In this document: piece by piece, positions 44,201 to 52,109 of the stretch
Layout of the letters: each line of letters begins with the position of its first letter
Position numbering within the stretch: position 1 is the first letter of the stretch
Origin: Thermodesulfobacteriota bacterium
GTDB lineage: Bacteria; Desulfobacterota; Thermodesulfobacteria; Thermodesulfobacteriales; Thermodesulfobacteriaceae
Assembly: GCA_030578315.1 (NCBI GenBank)
Contig: JAUQQL010000003.1
Coordinates: forward strand, 1 to 60,135
Length of the DNA stretch: 60,135 bases
Reading direction: 5' to 3'
Notes under the pieces: generated by a model
What the model was told of the DNA's origin: nothing
What the model saw: only the letters and a program-made list of their open reading frames with translations
The model's database searches: none
Program-made: the position numbers and the translations under genes

Positions 44201-44674
44201 ACCATTAAAAGCTTAAAAGGAGAAGAAGTCTGTGACTGGGAACCTCATCTAGACCTTAAAATACCCGCATACATACCTTCTGAATTTATTCCTGAAGCAG
44301 AAGAAAGGTTAAGTATTTATAAAGAACTAGTTCTCATTAAAGACTCAGAAGAACTAGAGGAATTTAAAAGTTTCCTAGAAGATAAATATGGAATTTTGCC
44401 AGAGCCTGTAGAAAATCTTATTAAAATTTATTACCTAAAAATCCTTATGAAAAAACTTTCCTTACCTTTTATCGAAGTTAAGGGTAAAAATATTCTAATT
44501 CTTGTAAAAGACGAAAAACTTCTTACTCTCAGAAAAATTCTTCAAACCTTACCTAAAAATAGCTTTCAATTAAGAAAGGAAAAAAACTTTAGTAGATTAA
44601 TTTTAAAAACTCAAGAAAACCCCTTAGATTTTGCTTTAGACCTATGTAAAAAATTACTTAGCTTAACATTTTGA
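41288..44674 (+). CDS. mfd: Transcription-repair coupling factor Mfd
   Basis: 1128 residues. It has a degenerate UvrB-like N-terminal part, an RNA-polymerase-interacting domain (PGDYVVHKLHGIGKYWGLKF), then a RecG-like translocase with GDVGFGKTEVALRA (Walker A), LLVIDEEHRFGVKQKERLK, LSATPIPRSMQLSL, TRG-region DIYQIRGRVGRSD and a C-terminal TRCF domain (AEERLSIYKEL). Mfd removes stalled RNA polymerase from lesions and recruits UvrA. It overlaps ispF and is convergent with the PilZ-like gene (17-base overlap). Confidence 0.97.
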   Translation: MLRYQVFEEFLISKEETFSLSGVNSAFLACFLSPYLSLKDLLFIVFFPEQEKAKNFLSALKLFTTEKVLFYPALELPPFSEALAFNKESKERLKILWELPEAKVLAGEITSFLRKVPAREYIKESYLYLITGEKIKREKLGKSLISLGYEKVGIVREIGEFTVKGSVVDLWSPNYSLPVRIDFFGDEIQSLKLFNPETQRTTSFIEELVILPVKEVFFPKETKFIYEKLFSLKSQLPEKRFLEILHQIENQSITENEEFLLPLFFERLNFVGENLNKRLVMVFFEPEFLEKKIEAFEEKVFINASKAKSQKKLFFEESKIYLLGEEREKLFKKFKKVLVRELPTATTVVNKFFLNLHLSSKFLETSSKRLENAFQVLKSSLENGERVILSVNSSATQKAILEGLKLRGVENFQKLEIKEGTLKEGFYFPEACLWVTSEYELFGKKTYEEDLRKVKKAKVYFRNFEDLKPGDYVVHKLHGIGKYWGLKFLKVDGIESEFLEIEYEGGDRLYLPVSRLDELYPYLGLSDKEPKLDKLGKKHFLKRKKEVEKALTEVVQELLSLYAERKAMKSYAISFSSLAYEEFCATFPYEETPDQKAAIEEILADLKNEKPMERLLVGDVGFGKTEVALRAVFLVAHSGKQVAFLVPTTILAEQHYHHFKERLEPFGIKVAVLSRLRPEKEQRKTLEKLAEGEIQVIIGTHKLLSPEVQFKDLGLLVIDEEHRFGVKQKERLKQLKKNVKVLLLSATPIPRSMQLSLLGIFDLSVIETPPPGRKSIKTVIAKFEPEIIKYAIETELQRNGQVFFVNPYISGLQALARYIKKLVPYSRIGIIHGQMPSEIIEKNLFKFIKKEINVLVCTPIIGSGIDIPSANTVIINQADRFGLADIYQIRGRVGRSDIEAYAYLLVPSLKNISEQAKKRLKALMQFAEVGSGFKLALSDLKIRGAGELLGINQSGHINSIGYELYLELLENTIKSLKGEEVCDWEPHLDLKIPAYIPSEFIPEAEERLSIYKELVLIKDSEELEEFKSFLEDKYGILPEPVENLIKIYYLKILMKKLSLPFIEVKGKNILILVKDEKLLTLRKILQTLPKNSFQLRKEKNFSRLILKTQENPLDFALDLCKKLLSLTF

Positions 44675-45503
44675 ATTTTTTTATCAACTTTTCCCACAAT
44701 TCAGCATCAAAACTTATAAAAAACTTTAAGTGTAGGTAAAAAAAGTTATTTTCTTGTCTAAAATTTCTTAAATGACACAACAATCCAAATTTTAGAATTT
44801 GCTGTGAAAGTAACTCTATCTGAAATCGAACATAAAAAAAATAATTTCCTTCTGAAGAAAAATACCAGTCTGAGGTTCTCACACACAATCCTCCTCTGCT
44901 TATGTCCACTAGCTCTCCCTTTAAGTGAACTTTACTTACAATTTTTACAAAATCGTCAAGTTGTTCTTTATGATTTAAAATTAGGTCAAAAAAGTAAATC
45001 TCTTCTAATTTTTCTATATCTTCAAGCTGGGAAAGATTAACATCTCTAACAAAAAAATAGTCTTGACTTAAAAAGGTTGAAAAATTCTTTTCTGGAATAT
45101 AGGAAAGAAATACAAAAATAGGTTTATCTATCTTATATCTTTGCTCTGTTCTTGGATCTAAAATTCTTAATACATAAGCGTCTTCTTGCTCCTCTTCTAC
45201 CACAGTTTGAAAAATATAACGAACCTTTTCAGTAGGTAAAATTAGCAGAAAAAACTCACCCTTTTTTAAAGGTGTAAGTTTTCCGTCTTTTATTAAAATC
45301 AATTTTTCTGAAGTTTTATGCAGAGGCTTTACAGAAACAGGAAAGATTTTTTGGTGGTGAAGAGCTATCATTTTTTTTAAGTAAAAATCTAAAAAAAACT
45401 GTATATCCGGAGGCAACATTTGAATAGATTTTAACTGAATATTTTTTTTTCTATGAAAGAATATACTTTCAAAGTAAGGTCTAATTAAAACTTTTTCTTT
45501 CAC
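44658..45503 (-). CDS. PilZ-domain protein (YcgR-like candidate c-di-GMP receptor)
   Basis: 281 residues, soluble. The N-terminal half has beta-rich text with SVKPLHKTSEKLILIKDGKL and KKGEFFLLILPTEKVRYIF. A PilZ-like pattern follows: DPRTEQRYKI (RxxxR) and, further on, GELVDISRGGLCVRTS (DxSxxG). These are the arginine and acidic/glycine elements that bind c-di-GMP. The spacing between them is longer than usual, so binding needs proof. It precedes the helicase-gene end by six bases. c-di-GMP receptors commonly act on motility or extracellular matrix, which fits flgM and curli in this window (inference). Confidence 0.65.
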   Translation of the reverse strand: MKEKVLIRPYFESIFFHRKKNIQLKSIQMLPPDIQFFLDFYLKKMIALHHQKIFPVSVKPLHKTSEKLILIKDGKLTPLKKGEFFLLILPTEKVRYIFQTVVEEEQEDAYVLRILDPRTEQRYKIDKPIFVFLSYIPEKNFSTFLSQDYFFVRDVNLSQLEDIEKLEEIYFFDLILNHKEQLDDFVKIVSKVHLKGELVDISRGGLCVRTSDWYFSSEGNYFFYVRFQIELLSQQILKFGLLCHLRNFRQENNFFYLHLKFFISFDAELWEKLIKKFKMLS

Positions 45504-45509
45504 CTCAGG

Positions 45510-47639
45510 TTAAACGAGTTTTTCTAAAGGAGCATATTTAAGATTTAAAAGAGTTATACCTTTTTTTTCAAAGTAGACCTTAATTTTTTCCGGACTTATT
45601 ATTTCCATAATTTCACCTTCTCCAAAGTAAGGATGTTTTACTAGATCTCCTATTTTAAAAGAAGGAACTTCATTTACGGTCTTGGTTCCAGCTAGATCTT
45701 GAGTTTTTAAAGGCTCTTTGTAATAATTTAATAAAGAAAGTGGAATTTCCTGTATAAATCTTGAAAGTTTGGCCAAAACTTTTCCCTCACCAGGTAAGTA
45801 AATCGTCATGGGAGCAACTAAAAAAAGCTTTTCTCTTGCTCTAGTTACTGCTACATAAAAAAGTCTTCTCTCTTCTTCCAGTTCTTCTTCTTTTTGCATG
45901 CTGTAATAAGAAGGAAATCTTCCTTCTATAAGAGAAATTATAAATACCGTATGCCACTCTAAACCTTTAGCAGAGTGAATAGTAGAAAGGACTAAACATT
46001 CATCTTCTTTAGCAGTTGACAAGGTTTCTTCTACTTCTAAAGGTTCTAGTACTAAGTCTGTCAAAAATTCCTCTACAGAGGAATATTTTTCTGATAAAGA
46101 TATCAAACTTTCTATATCTTTTTCTCTTTTATTATAGTCTTCATAGTAAATTCTTTGAAATATAGGATAGTATGTTTCCCAAACCTTGAGTAAAGTTTCT
46201 GAAGTTGAAAGCTTGTGAAAATTAAAAAGAAGTTCAGTATAAAGATTAATCAGACGGTCTAATTCTTTAGAATGTATATGATATTTCAGTTTTTCTATAG
46301 TGGTTTTTAAAGATGCTTCAGAATTTTTAAGACAGTTTATAACTCTTTCTGCAGTCTTAGGACCAATTCCTTCTAATAAAAGAAGAACTCTATTCCAAGC
46401 TAGATAGTCTTTAGGATTTACTAAAATTTTTAAAAAAGCCACGAAATCTTTAATATGAGCTGATTCTAAAAGCTTAAGTCCTCCATATTTTACAAATGGA
46501 ATTCCTCTTTTATTTAGTTCCATCTCCAAATCAAAGGAATGAAAGGCTGACCTAAAAAGAACAGCTATCTGAGAAAGTTTTATACCCTTTTCTCTTAATT
46601 CTAGAATTCTATCTGCTACAAATTTACTTGATTCTGCTTCATCTTTAGCTCTAAATAATATAGGTCTTTCCCCACCTTTTTTAACAGTGTATAAATTCTT
46701 TGTATACTTTACTTTTGAATTAGAAATAATAACATTTGCTAAATCTAAAATAGCCTGAGTACTTCTGTAATTTTGTTCTAGTTTAATAATTTTAGTATTA
46801 GAAAATAATTTGGGAAATTCAAAAATATTTCTAAAATTAGCTCCTCTAAACCCATAAATACTTTGAGAATCATCTCCAACTACCATTACATTTTGATGAA
46901 TTTCTCCCATATACTTTATGATCTCACCTTGTAAATAATTAGTATCTTGATATTCATCTACCATAATAAAATTATATCTTTCCCCTACTTCTCTTCTAAC
47001 CTGAGGATATTGTCTAAGAATTGATAGCCAATTAACAAGTAAATCGTCATAATCCATTAGTTGATATTCTTTTTTATAATTAGTATACTCTGTCAAAAGT
47101 TTTTCTATTTCATAATAATAATCTAAAAACTGTGGATATTCAGAAGATAAAATTTCTTCTAAAGATTTTTTTTGATTAATTATCTTACTGTAAATACTTA
47201 CTAAAGTATCTTTTTTGGGAAACCTCTTTTTCTTATCTGAAAAACCTAAACTACTTTTTAAAAGATTAATTAAATCTTCGGCATCACTTCTGTCTAAAAT
47301 AGTAAAATTAGAATTATAACCTAAAAGATAACCGTAAAATCTAAGCATATATTGACATAAAGAATGAAAAGTACCTCCAGAAATCTTTTGGCAATTTTTT
47401 TTAAGAAGTTCTTCAGCTCTATCTATCATTTCCTTAGCTGCCTTCCGAGTGAAAGTTAAAAGCAAAATTTTTTCTGGATTAACTCCCTGATAAACCAAAT
47501 AAGCCATTCTACAAATTAAGGTTTTGGTTTTTCCCGAACCAGCTCCTGCTATTACCAAAAGCGGACCTTCAACAGTTTTTACCACTTTTTGTTGAGAGGG
47601 ATTTAACTCTTCCAAAAAGGAAAGATCTGCCATTTTCAT
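45510..47639 (-). CDS. UvrD/PcrA/Rep-family DNA helicase
   Basis: 709 residues, SF1A. Motif I GAGSGKTKTLICRMAYL, Ia LTFTRKAAKEMIDRA, II VDEYQDTNYLQGE, III GDDSQSIYGFRGA, IV LEQNYRSTQAI, V/VI LSTIHSAKGLEWHTVF and RLFYVAVTRAREKLFLV. The C-terminal FKIGDLVKHPYFGEGEIMEI is a PcrA/UvrD-type tail that contacts RNA polymerase. It functions as a 3'-5' helicase in repair and replication. Two in-frame ATGs (47639, 47633) are both possible starts. No strong ribosome binding site is seen. Confidence 0.93.
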   Translation of the reverse strand: MKMADLSFLEELNPSQQKVVKTVEGPLLVIAGAGSGKTKTLICRMAYLVYQGVNPEKILLLTFTRKAAKEMIDRAEELLKKNCQKISGGTFHSLCQYMLRFYGYLLGYNSNFTILDRSDAEDLINLLKSSLGFSDKKKRFPKKDTLVSIYSKIINQKKSLEEILSSEYPQFLDYYYEIEKLLTEYTNYKKEYQLMDYDDLLVNWLSILRQYPQVRREVGERYNFIMVDEYQDTNYLQGEIIKYMGEIHQNVMVVGDDSQSIYGFRGANFRNIFEFPKLFSNTKIIKLEQNYRSTQAILDLANVIISNSKVKYTKNLYTVKKGGERPILFRAKDEAESSKFVADRILELREKGIKLSQIAVLFRSAFHSFDLEMELNKRGIPFVKYGGLKLLESAHIKDFVAFLKILVNPKDYLAWNRVLLLLEGIGPKTAERVINCLKNSEASLKTTIEKLKYHIHSKELDRLINLYTELLFNFHKLSTSETLLKVWETYYPIFQRIYYEDYNKREKDIESLISLSEKYSSVEEFLTDLVLEPLEVEETLSTAKEDECLVLSTIHSAKGLEWHTVFIISLIEGRFPSYYSMQKEEELEEERRLFYVAVTRAREKLFLVAPMTIYLPGEGKVLAKLSRFIQEIPLSLLNYYKEPLKTQDLAGTKTVNEVPSFKIGDLVKHPYFGEGEIMEIISPEKIKVYFEKKGITLLNLKYAPLEKLV

Positions 47640-47660
47640 AATTTAAACTATCTTACTTTT

Positions 47661-49331
47661 TCACTTTTGCTTTTTTTCCTGAATAGCTTTTTCCAAAAGT
47701 ATTACACCTTCACTTGCATACTGAATAGCCTGAAAAAGGGAAGCTTTGGCTAAGTCTGGATTATGAAACCCTTCAGAATTTTCGGCAGTCCACCATTCCC
47801 ATTTGGTGTGGGCCTTGGTGTGAAGTTCTCTAACTTTAGCTAAAATTTCTTCAGATACTCCTACAGCTTCTGCAATAAGATAAGTATCTACTAATTTGTT
47901 AAGCCAAAATTCAGCCTTTCTCATTTTTCCCCGAATATAATTTTGAATTGCCTGAATAGTGTATTCAGCCTCTTCTGAAGTCCAATTTTTGTGACAATTC
48001 AAACAAACTTTAGCTCTACCAGGAACGTATTTAATACTTCTTTGTCCATGATAGGTATAAATCTTACCCTGTTTATTTTTAACTTTTGGCATGTGGCAGT
48101 CTGCACAAGTGACTCCTGCTCTTTCATGTTTACTTCCCCAATAAGTTTCTACCTCAGGATGCTGAATCTTAGAAAGTAGAGCCTGAGTAATTTCATGTTT
48201 AAAATCTCTGTAACCTTGGGTTTCTACAAAGGTATCATAATCTAATACATTTACCCAAGGAAACTGATTGGTCCTTCTGTCAGACATGGAAATAATTTTA
48301 CCAGTTGTTAAATCTATAACAGGATTACAAGTATATTCTACATGGCACTGAGCACAAAGAATTACTGAATCTGGTTTATTTAATATTCCTATAGCTCTAA
48401 AATTTCTAAAAACTACCTTAGTAATAGTAATTCTTTTACTTTTTTCAGAGTCGTAAGGATAGGTCCCTTTATTTCTGTCTACTATAGCTTCAATTAAGGC
48501 ATCCTTTACAACTCTTGGCTGAGCACTGTGTGGGTCGTGACAATGAACGCAAGCAAAGGGTCTATGCATGTTACGAGCTACCTCCACTACATTGGAGGTT
48601 CTGTCCCACTTACTTTTAGGATGTTTATCTCCCATGTAAGCCCATTCAAGAATGTAGTCTGTAGTTTTACAGGTCAAGCAGACAGGATTAGCAGCTAAAG
48701 CTGCTGTTCTCGGAGTATAGGGAGGGAAAATTTTTTGTTTATGGTCTTTAGGGTCTAAATCTTTTAAAATTTTCCAGGCACTTTTTTCAGCACTCTTAGC
48801 ATCTGAAATTTTAGTCCAATCGTAAAGTTGAAATCTTCCTCCATAGGCTCTATCAACTAAAAGATGGTCTATTAAAGAAAAAACATGGCTTCTTGGTTCA
48901 GCATGTTCACGGGTAAATCCATGAGGACTCATAAGATTGTCAAAAAGTGGAGACCTACCAGTGGTAGTAGCTTTTTCTACTTTAGGAAGAGAAGCAAGAT
49001 TAACAGATATAAAAGATTCATACTGTTCTTTATGACACCTTCCACAAATAGAATGTTCAAGGGAGGTAAAGGGCTTATTTTCTAAAGGCTTATTCATATG
49101 AAGACTTAAGTTACTGTGACACAGGTCACATTCTAATTTTTTATGTTTTCCTTTTGCAAAGAAAGTCTCTATTTCTCTATGACATTTAAAGCAAGCTTTG
49201 AAGTCTACTTTTTGAATTTTCTCTAAATTTTTTTTCTGAGCAGAACCGTGATAAGGAAGAAAAATCAGTAAAAATCCTAAGATAATAAAAAATAAAACAT
49301 AAAAAATATTATAACAATTTAATGATTTCAC
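47661..49331 (-). CDS. Octaheme cytochrome c nitrite reductase (ONR type)
   Basis: 556 residues: signal peptide (about 1-31) then eight heme-binding motifs: CFKCH (47), CDLCH (68), CGRCH (96), CLTCK (218), CVHCH (261), CAQCH (326), CADCH (409), CLNCH (443). The fourth, CXXCK, marks the catalytic heme of NrfA-like enzymes. Three extra N-terminal hemes distinguish the octaheme form. The catalytic Tyr (333) is followed by Thr and Cys (VEYTCNP), the same Tyr-x-Cys arrangement found cross-linked in Thioalkalivibrio octaheme nitrite reductase. It reduces nitrite to ammonia, and the type can also reduce sulfite. GTG start with GAGGG ahead. No NrfH-type partner is adjacent. Confidence 0.92.
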   Translation of the reverse strand: MKSLNCYNIFYVLFFIILGFLLIFLPYHGSAQKKNLEKIQKVDFKACFKCHREIETFFAKGKHKKLECDLCHSNLSLHMNKPLENKPFTSLEHSICGRCHKEQYESFISVNLASLPKVEKATTTGRSPLFDNLMSPHGFTREHAEPRSHVFSLIDHLLVDRAYGGRFQLYDWTKISDAKSAEKSAWKILKDLDPKDHKQKIFPPYTPRTAALAANPVCLTCKTTDYILEWAYMGDKHPKSKWDRTSNVVEVARNMHRPFACVHCHDPHSAQPRVVKDALIEAIVDRNKGTYPYDSEKSKRITITKVVFRNFRAIGILNKPDSVILCAQCHVEYTCNPVIDLTTGKIISMSDRRTNQFPWVNVLDYDTFVETQGYRDFKHEITQALLSKIQHPEVETYWGSKHERAGVTCADCHMPKVKNKQGKIYTYHGQRSIKYVPGRAKVCLNCHKNWTSEEAEYTIQAIQNYIRGKMRKAEFWLNKLVDTYLIAEAVGVSEEILAKVRELHTKAHTKWEWWTAENSEGFHNPDLAKASLFQAIQYASEGVILLEKAIQEKKQK

Positions 49332-49641
49332 ATTACCCTCTGTTTGTTTTTGTTCATTTTTGTTTTTATTTTTAAAAATAATTTTAACTTCTAAGTATTC
49401 TAACCTTAAGTTTTAAAATTGTAAATATTGTGTATAAGTCTGTAAGAGGGTAGAGATTAATTCCTTTCAAGTCCTCTTTCTTTGGTCCGCAATTTTTATG
49501 CGATACTCAATTAAGAGTAACATTTTTGCTAAGCAACTACAGGTAAAATTTTAACCCTAACTTTTAAAAAGACAATTGAAAAGCCTGAAATTTTATTTAT
49601 TTTTAAAACAAAAACAAACTAAAAAGGGTCTTTTAGGTAAA
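49332..49641. other. 310-base intergenic region with several short hairpins
   Basis: Divergent region between the cytochrome gene and queF. It holds the cytochrome promoter and three stem-loop candidates: AAGAGG/CCTCTT (49444-49478), CGCA/TGCG (49488-49502) and TACTC-AATTAA-GAGTA (49504-49519). The rest is AT-rich. No preQ1 riboswitch signature and no ORF or known RNA was recognised. Confidence 0.5.
49397..49425 (-). promoter_or_regulatory. Promoter for the octaheme nitrite reductase
   Basis: Minus strand: TTTACA (49420-49425), 17 bases, TAGAAT (49397-49402). The leader is about 60 bases and carries GAGGG before the GTG start. Confidence 0.5.
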
Positions 49642-50019
49642 ATGGGAAAAAAATACGGAGAAGTAGCTATAGAAACCGCTGAACTTGAAGCATGGGATAA
49701 TCCTTATCCGGACAGGGACTATTTAATTGAAATTACTTTTCCTGAATTTACTTGTCTTTGCCCTCGCTCAGGGTATCCTGACTTTGCAGTAATTAAAATT
49801 TCTTATATTCCAAAAGAAAAAATTGTAGAACTTCGTTCTTTAAAACTTTGGCTCAACAAATTTCGAACTCGTTATATTTCGCATGAAGCAGCTACAAACG
49901 AAATTTTTGATGCTCTTTGGAATCTTCTTAGACCTAAAAAACTAAAAGTAATTGGAGATTTCAATCCTAGAGGAAATGTTCATACTGTAATTACTGTTGA
50001 AAGGGAAGAAAAACTATGA
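49642..50019 (+). CDS. queF: NADPH-dependent preQ0 reductase QueF (type I)
   Basis: 125 residues from ATG 49642. The reading continues upstream to a TTG at 49576, but those extra 22 residues have no family match and the true QueF start is GKKYGEVAI. Catalytic Cys in [14 protein letters not shown], the QueF motif [12 protein letters not shown] (family E-[SL]-[KR]-S-x-K-L-[YFW]), and [11 protein letters not shown] with the conserved His/Glu. It reduces 7-cyano-7-deazaguanine to preQ1 for queuosine in tRNA. A weak AGG lies before the ATG. It overlaps ahbB by four bases. Confidence 0.93.
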   Translation: MGKKYGEVAIETAELEAWDNPYPDRDYLIEITFPEFTCLCPRSGYPDFAVIKISYIPKEKIVELRSLKLWLNKFRTRYISHEAATNEIFDALWNLLRPKKLKVIGDFNPRGNVHTVITVEREEKL

Positions 50020-50483
50020 CTCTTGGCGAAAAAGAAAAGAAAGTATTAAATTCTTTAGTAAAAGGTATTCCTTTAGTTAGTGAACCCTTTAAAGAAATGG
50101 CTGAAAAAATTCAGCTTTCTGAAGAAGAATTTTTAGAAATAGCTAATTTACTTTTAAAAAGAGGGTATCTTAGAAGAGTCGGAGCAACTTTTAGACATAA
50201 CCTAATAGGTTATAAAGGAAATGCTATGGTTGTCTGGGAGGTTTCGGAAAATAAGGTGGAAGAAATAGGAAAGTTCATGGCTTCTAAACCTTTTGTTTCT
50301 CATTGCTATCTCAGGGAAACTCTACCAGATTGGCCTTATAATCTTTATGTTATGATTCATGCTGAAAACGAAGAAGAAATCTTAAAAATAGTTAAAAACT
50401 TATCTCAGGAACTTAACCTTAAAAACTATCAAATTCTTTTTACCGAAAAAGAAATAGTAAGAAAGTATACTTCCTATTTTTAA
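50016..50483 (+). CDS. ahbB: Siroheme decarboxylase subunit AhbB (Lrp/AsnC-like)
   Basis: 155 residues with a winged-helix/Lrp-like start ([16 protein letters not shown]) and the Ahb signature: [20 protein letters not shown], then [20 protein letters not shown] and MIH. AhbA and AhbB together remove two acetate carboxylates from siroheme to give didecarboxysiroheme in the siroheme-dependent heme pathway of sulfate reducers. Only one subunit is present here, and its partner is presumably elsewhere. Cotranscribed with queF and adjacent to the eight-heme cytochrome, a large heme user. Confidence 0.88.
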   Translation: MTLGEKEKKVLNSLVKGIPLVSEPFKEMAEKIQLSEEEFLEIANLLLKRGYLRRVGATFRHNLIGYKGNAMVVWEVSENKVEEIGKFMASKPFVSHCYLRETLPDWPYNLYVMIHAENEEEILKIVKNLSQELNLKNYQILFTEKEIVRKYTSYF

Positions 50484-50492
50484 CTTAAATTT

Positions 50493-52109
50493 TTAGCTAA
50501 AACTATAATAAAGATAACTTTCAGTTTCTCCAGGATATTTTCCTTTAACTAAAGTATAAAAGATTTGGCGATTAAAAATCCCTATTCCAGTTATAAATCC
50601 TGCTTGTTGTTCAAAAAGATTTTTAAAAAAATAAGTACCTTCGTATCCTAAAACCAATATTTGTGAAACTGCACTTTCTAAAGGAAGTCTTCTCGTTTCT
50701 TTAACCACTGACTCTAAAGGGAAATTGGTTGAAATAAAAATAAGTTCCTTTTTACCGTCATCATTAAGGTCTACCACTACAGGAGTAATTAAAGGAAAAA
50801 CTATTTGTTTAATTACTTCCTGTCCCTTTTTACCTTTTAGAATTTCTATACCATAAAAGTGAGAAATTATCCGATAAGGAGAAGTCCAGACTAGATTTAA
50901 CCCTTTATAAATAGCTAACCTTCCATCTGGTAAGTAAGTAAAAGTTTCTACTTCTCCGTCACCGTCTAAGTCTGCAAATCCCCCACCTATACATCTAAAC
51001 TCAGAAGGAACTTCAAGTTTTTTAGCATAAACTAATTGGTGATTTTCTCTTTTTAAAATATAAACTTCCTTTCCAAAAAAGTTATCTACATCAAAAAGTT
51101 GTCCTATGAGGGTATCTTTTAAACCTCTTCCCATATAATCTACAAACTGAAGGATTAGATTAACATTACTTATCACTGGTGTTAAGCCTTGAGAAGAAAA
51201 TTTTAAAATTTCACTTCTCATTCCTACTCTATTTTCGTACAAATTTAAAACTATCCATCCATTGTGTCCTACAGAAAAATTAACTATTTTTCCATGAGAA
51301 GGAATATACTTACCTAGCATTCCTCCACGAACTTTTACTACAAATAATCCTTGAGAATTAAAATAAATCATTTCAAGTTGTCCATCCCCATCTATATCTG
51401 CAAACTCAGCTTGATAAACCTCTCCTACCATCTTTCCAAGAGGTAAAGGACTCCGGTAAGTAAAAAAATCAGGAGTCCGAACTGACATTTGAACCTTAGA
51501 ATATTCTACTTCTCCGTAAAATCTAACCAAATCTAAATAACTGTTGTAAACTTTTACTCCCTCATCATCTTCTACAAAAATCAAATCTATTCCTTCAGAA
51601 AAAATTTGAGAAGGAGAAAGTTTAGAAAGTTTTTTTTGAGAAGAAAAACTAACCTCACATTCAGGAAGTTGAGTTTTTAATATTAAGTATAAATTTCCAC
51701 TTGAGGAGCTTTTTTCAGAAAGAACAAGAATTTTTAAATCTGTAAAACGTTTAACTAAAGTCGGAACTGTAAATTCTTCTTTTTTAGAAATAATTCTACC
51801 TACAGAAAAATTTTCTTCAGTTTTTAAAATCTCAATTTTACCAACAGGTTCTTTTAAAAATCCCAAAGTTTCTTTAGTTTCCGGATGAACAAGTTTTTTA
51901 GTTTTTTTATAGACTATGAAAACATCTTTAGGCTTTACACCTTGAACTGCTCCTTTATCAAGGATAACTTTGCTGTTTTCTATTCCTATAATTAGAGCTG
52001 AAAGAGGGGTGAAATCCTTTTTTATTTCTTCGTAAACTTTAGAAAAAGCTAAATTCCCTTTAACAGAAGCTAAAAGTAGACCTATAACGAGAAAAAGAAT
52101 TTTTATCAT
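50493..52109 (-). CDS. Exported protein with FlgT-C-like domain and FG-GAP repeats
   Basis: 538 residues. Signal peptide (ending about GNLAFS), then an N-terminal beta domain (VILDKGAVQGVKPKDVFIVY, HPETKETLGFLKEPVGKIEI) that resembles the FlgT C-terminal domain. Three calcium-binding FG-GAP/VCBS loops follow: DIDGDGQLEMIYF, DLDGDGEVETFTY and DLNDDGKKELIFI. The repeats probably build a beta-propeller in the periplasm or on the surface. Residue ESA and a long charged C-terminus follow. The function is not known. It overlaps ftsH by four bases and ends the hisD-pfk-ftsH operon. Confidence 0.75.
   Translation of the reverse strand: MIKILFLVIGLLLASVKGNLAFSKVYEEIKKDFTPLSALIIGIENSKVILDKGAVQGVKPKDVFIVYKKTKKLVHPETKETLGFLKEPVGKIEILKTEENFSVGRIISKKEEFTVPTLVKRFTDLKILVLSEKSSSSGNLYLILKTQLPECEVSFSSQKKLSKLSPSQIFSEGIDLIFVEDDEGVKVYNSYLDLVRFYGEVEYSKVQMSVRTPDFFTYRSPLPLGKMVGEVYQAEFADIDGDGQLEMIYFNSQGLFVVKVRGGMLGKYIPSHGKIVNFSVGHNGWIVLNLYENRVGMRSEILKFSSQGLTPVISNVNLILQFVDYMGRGLKDTLIGQLFDVDNFFGKEVYILKRENHQLVYAKKLEVPSEFRCIGGGFADLDGDGEVETFTYLPDGRLAIYKGLNLVWTSPYRIISHFYGIEILKGKKGQEVIKQIVFPLITPVVVDLNDDGKKELIFISTNFPLESVVKETRRLPLESAVSQILVLGYEGTYFFKNLFEQQAGFITGIGIFNRQIFYTLVKGKYPGETESYLYYSFS

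Noticed and set aside
44804-45040. Plus-strand frame opposite the PilZ-like gene
   Set aside because: Shadow frame without supporting signals.
49541-49641. Possible preQ1 riboswitch before queF (AGG...ACCCT and a CAAACTAA near the start codon)
   Set aside because: The stem and A-rich tail of preQ1-I do not line up in order and spacing, so it was kept as an unassigned leader only.
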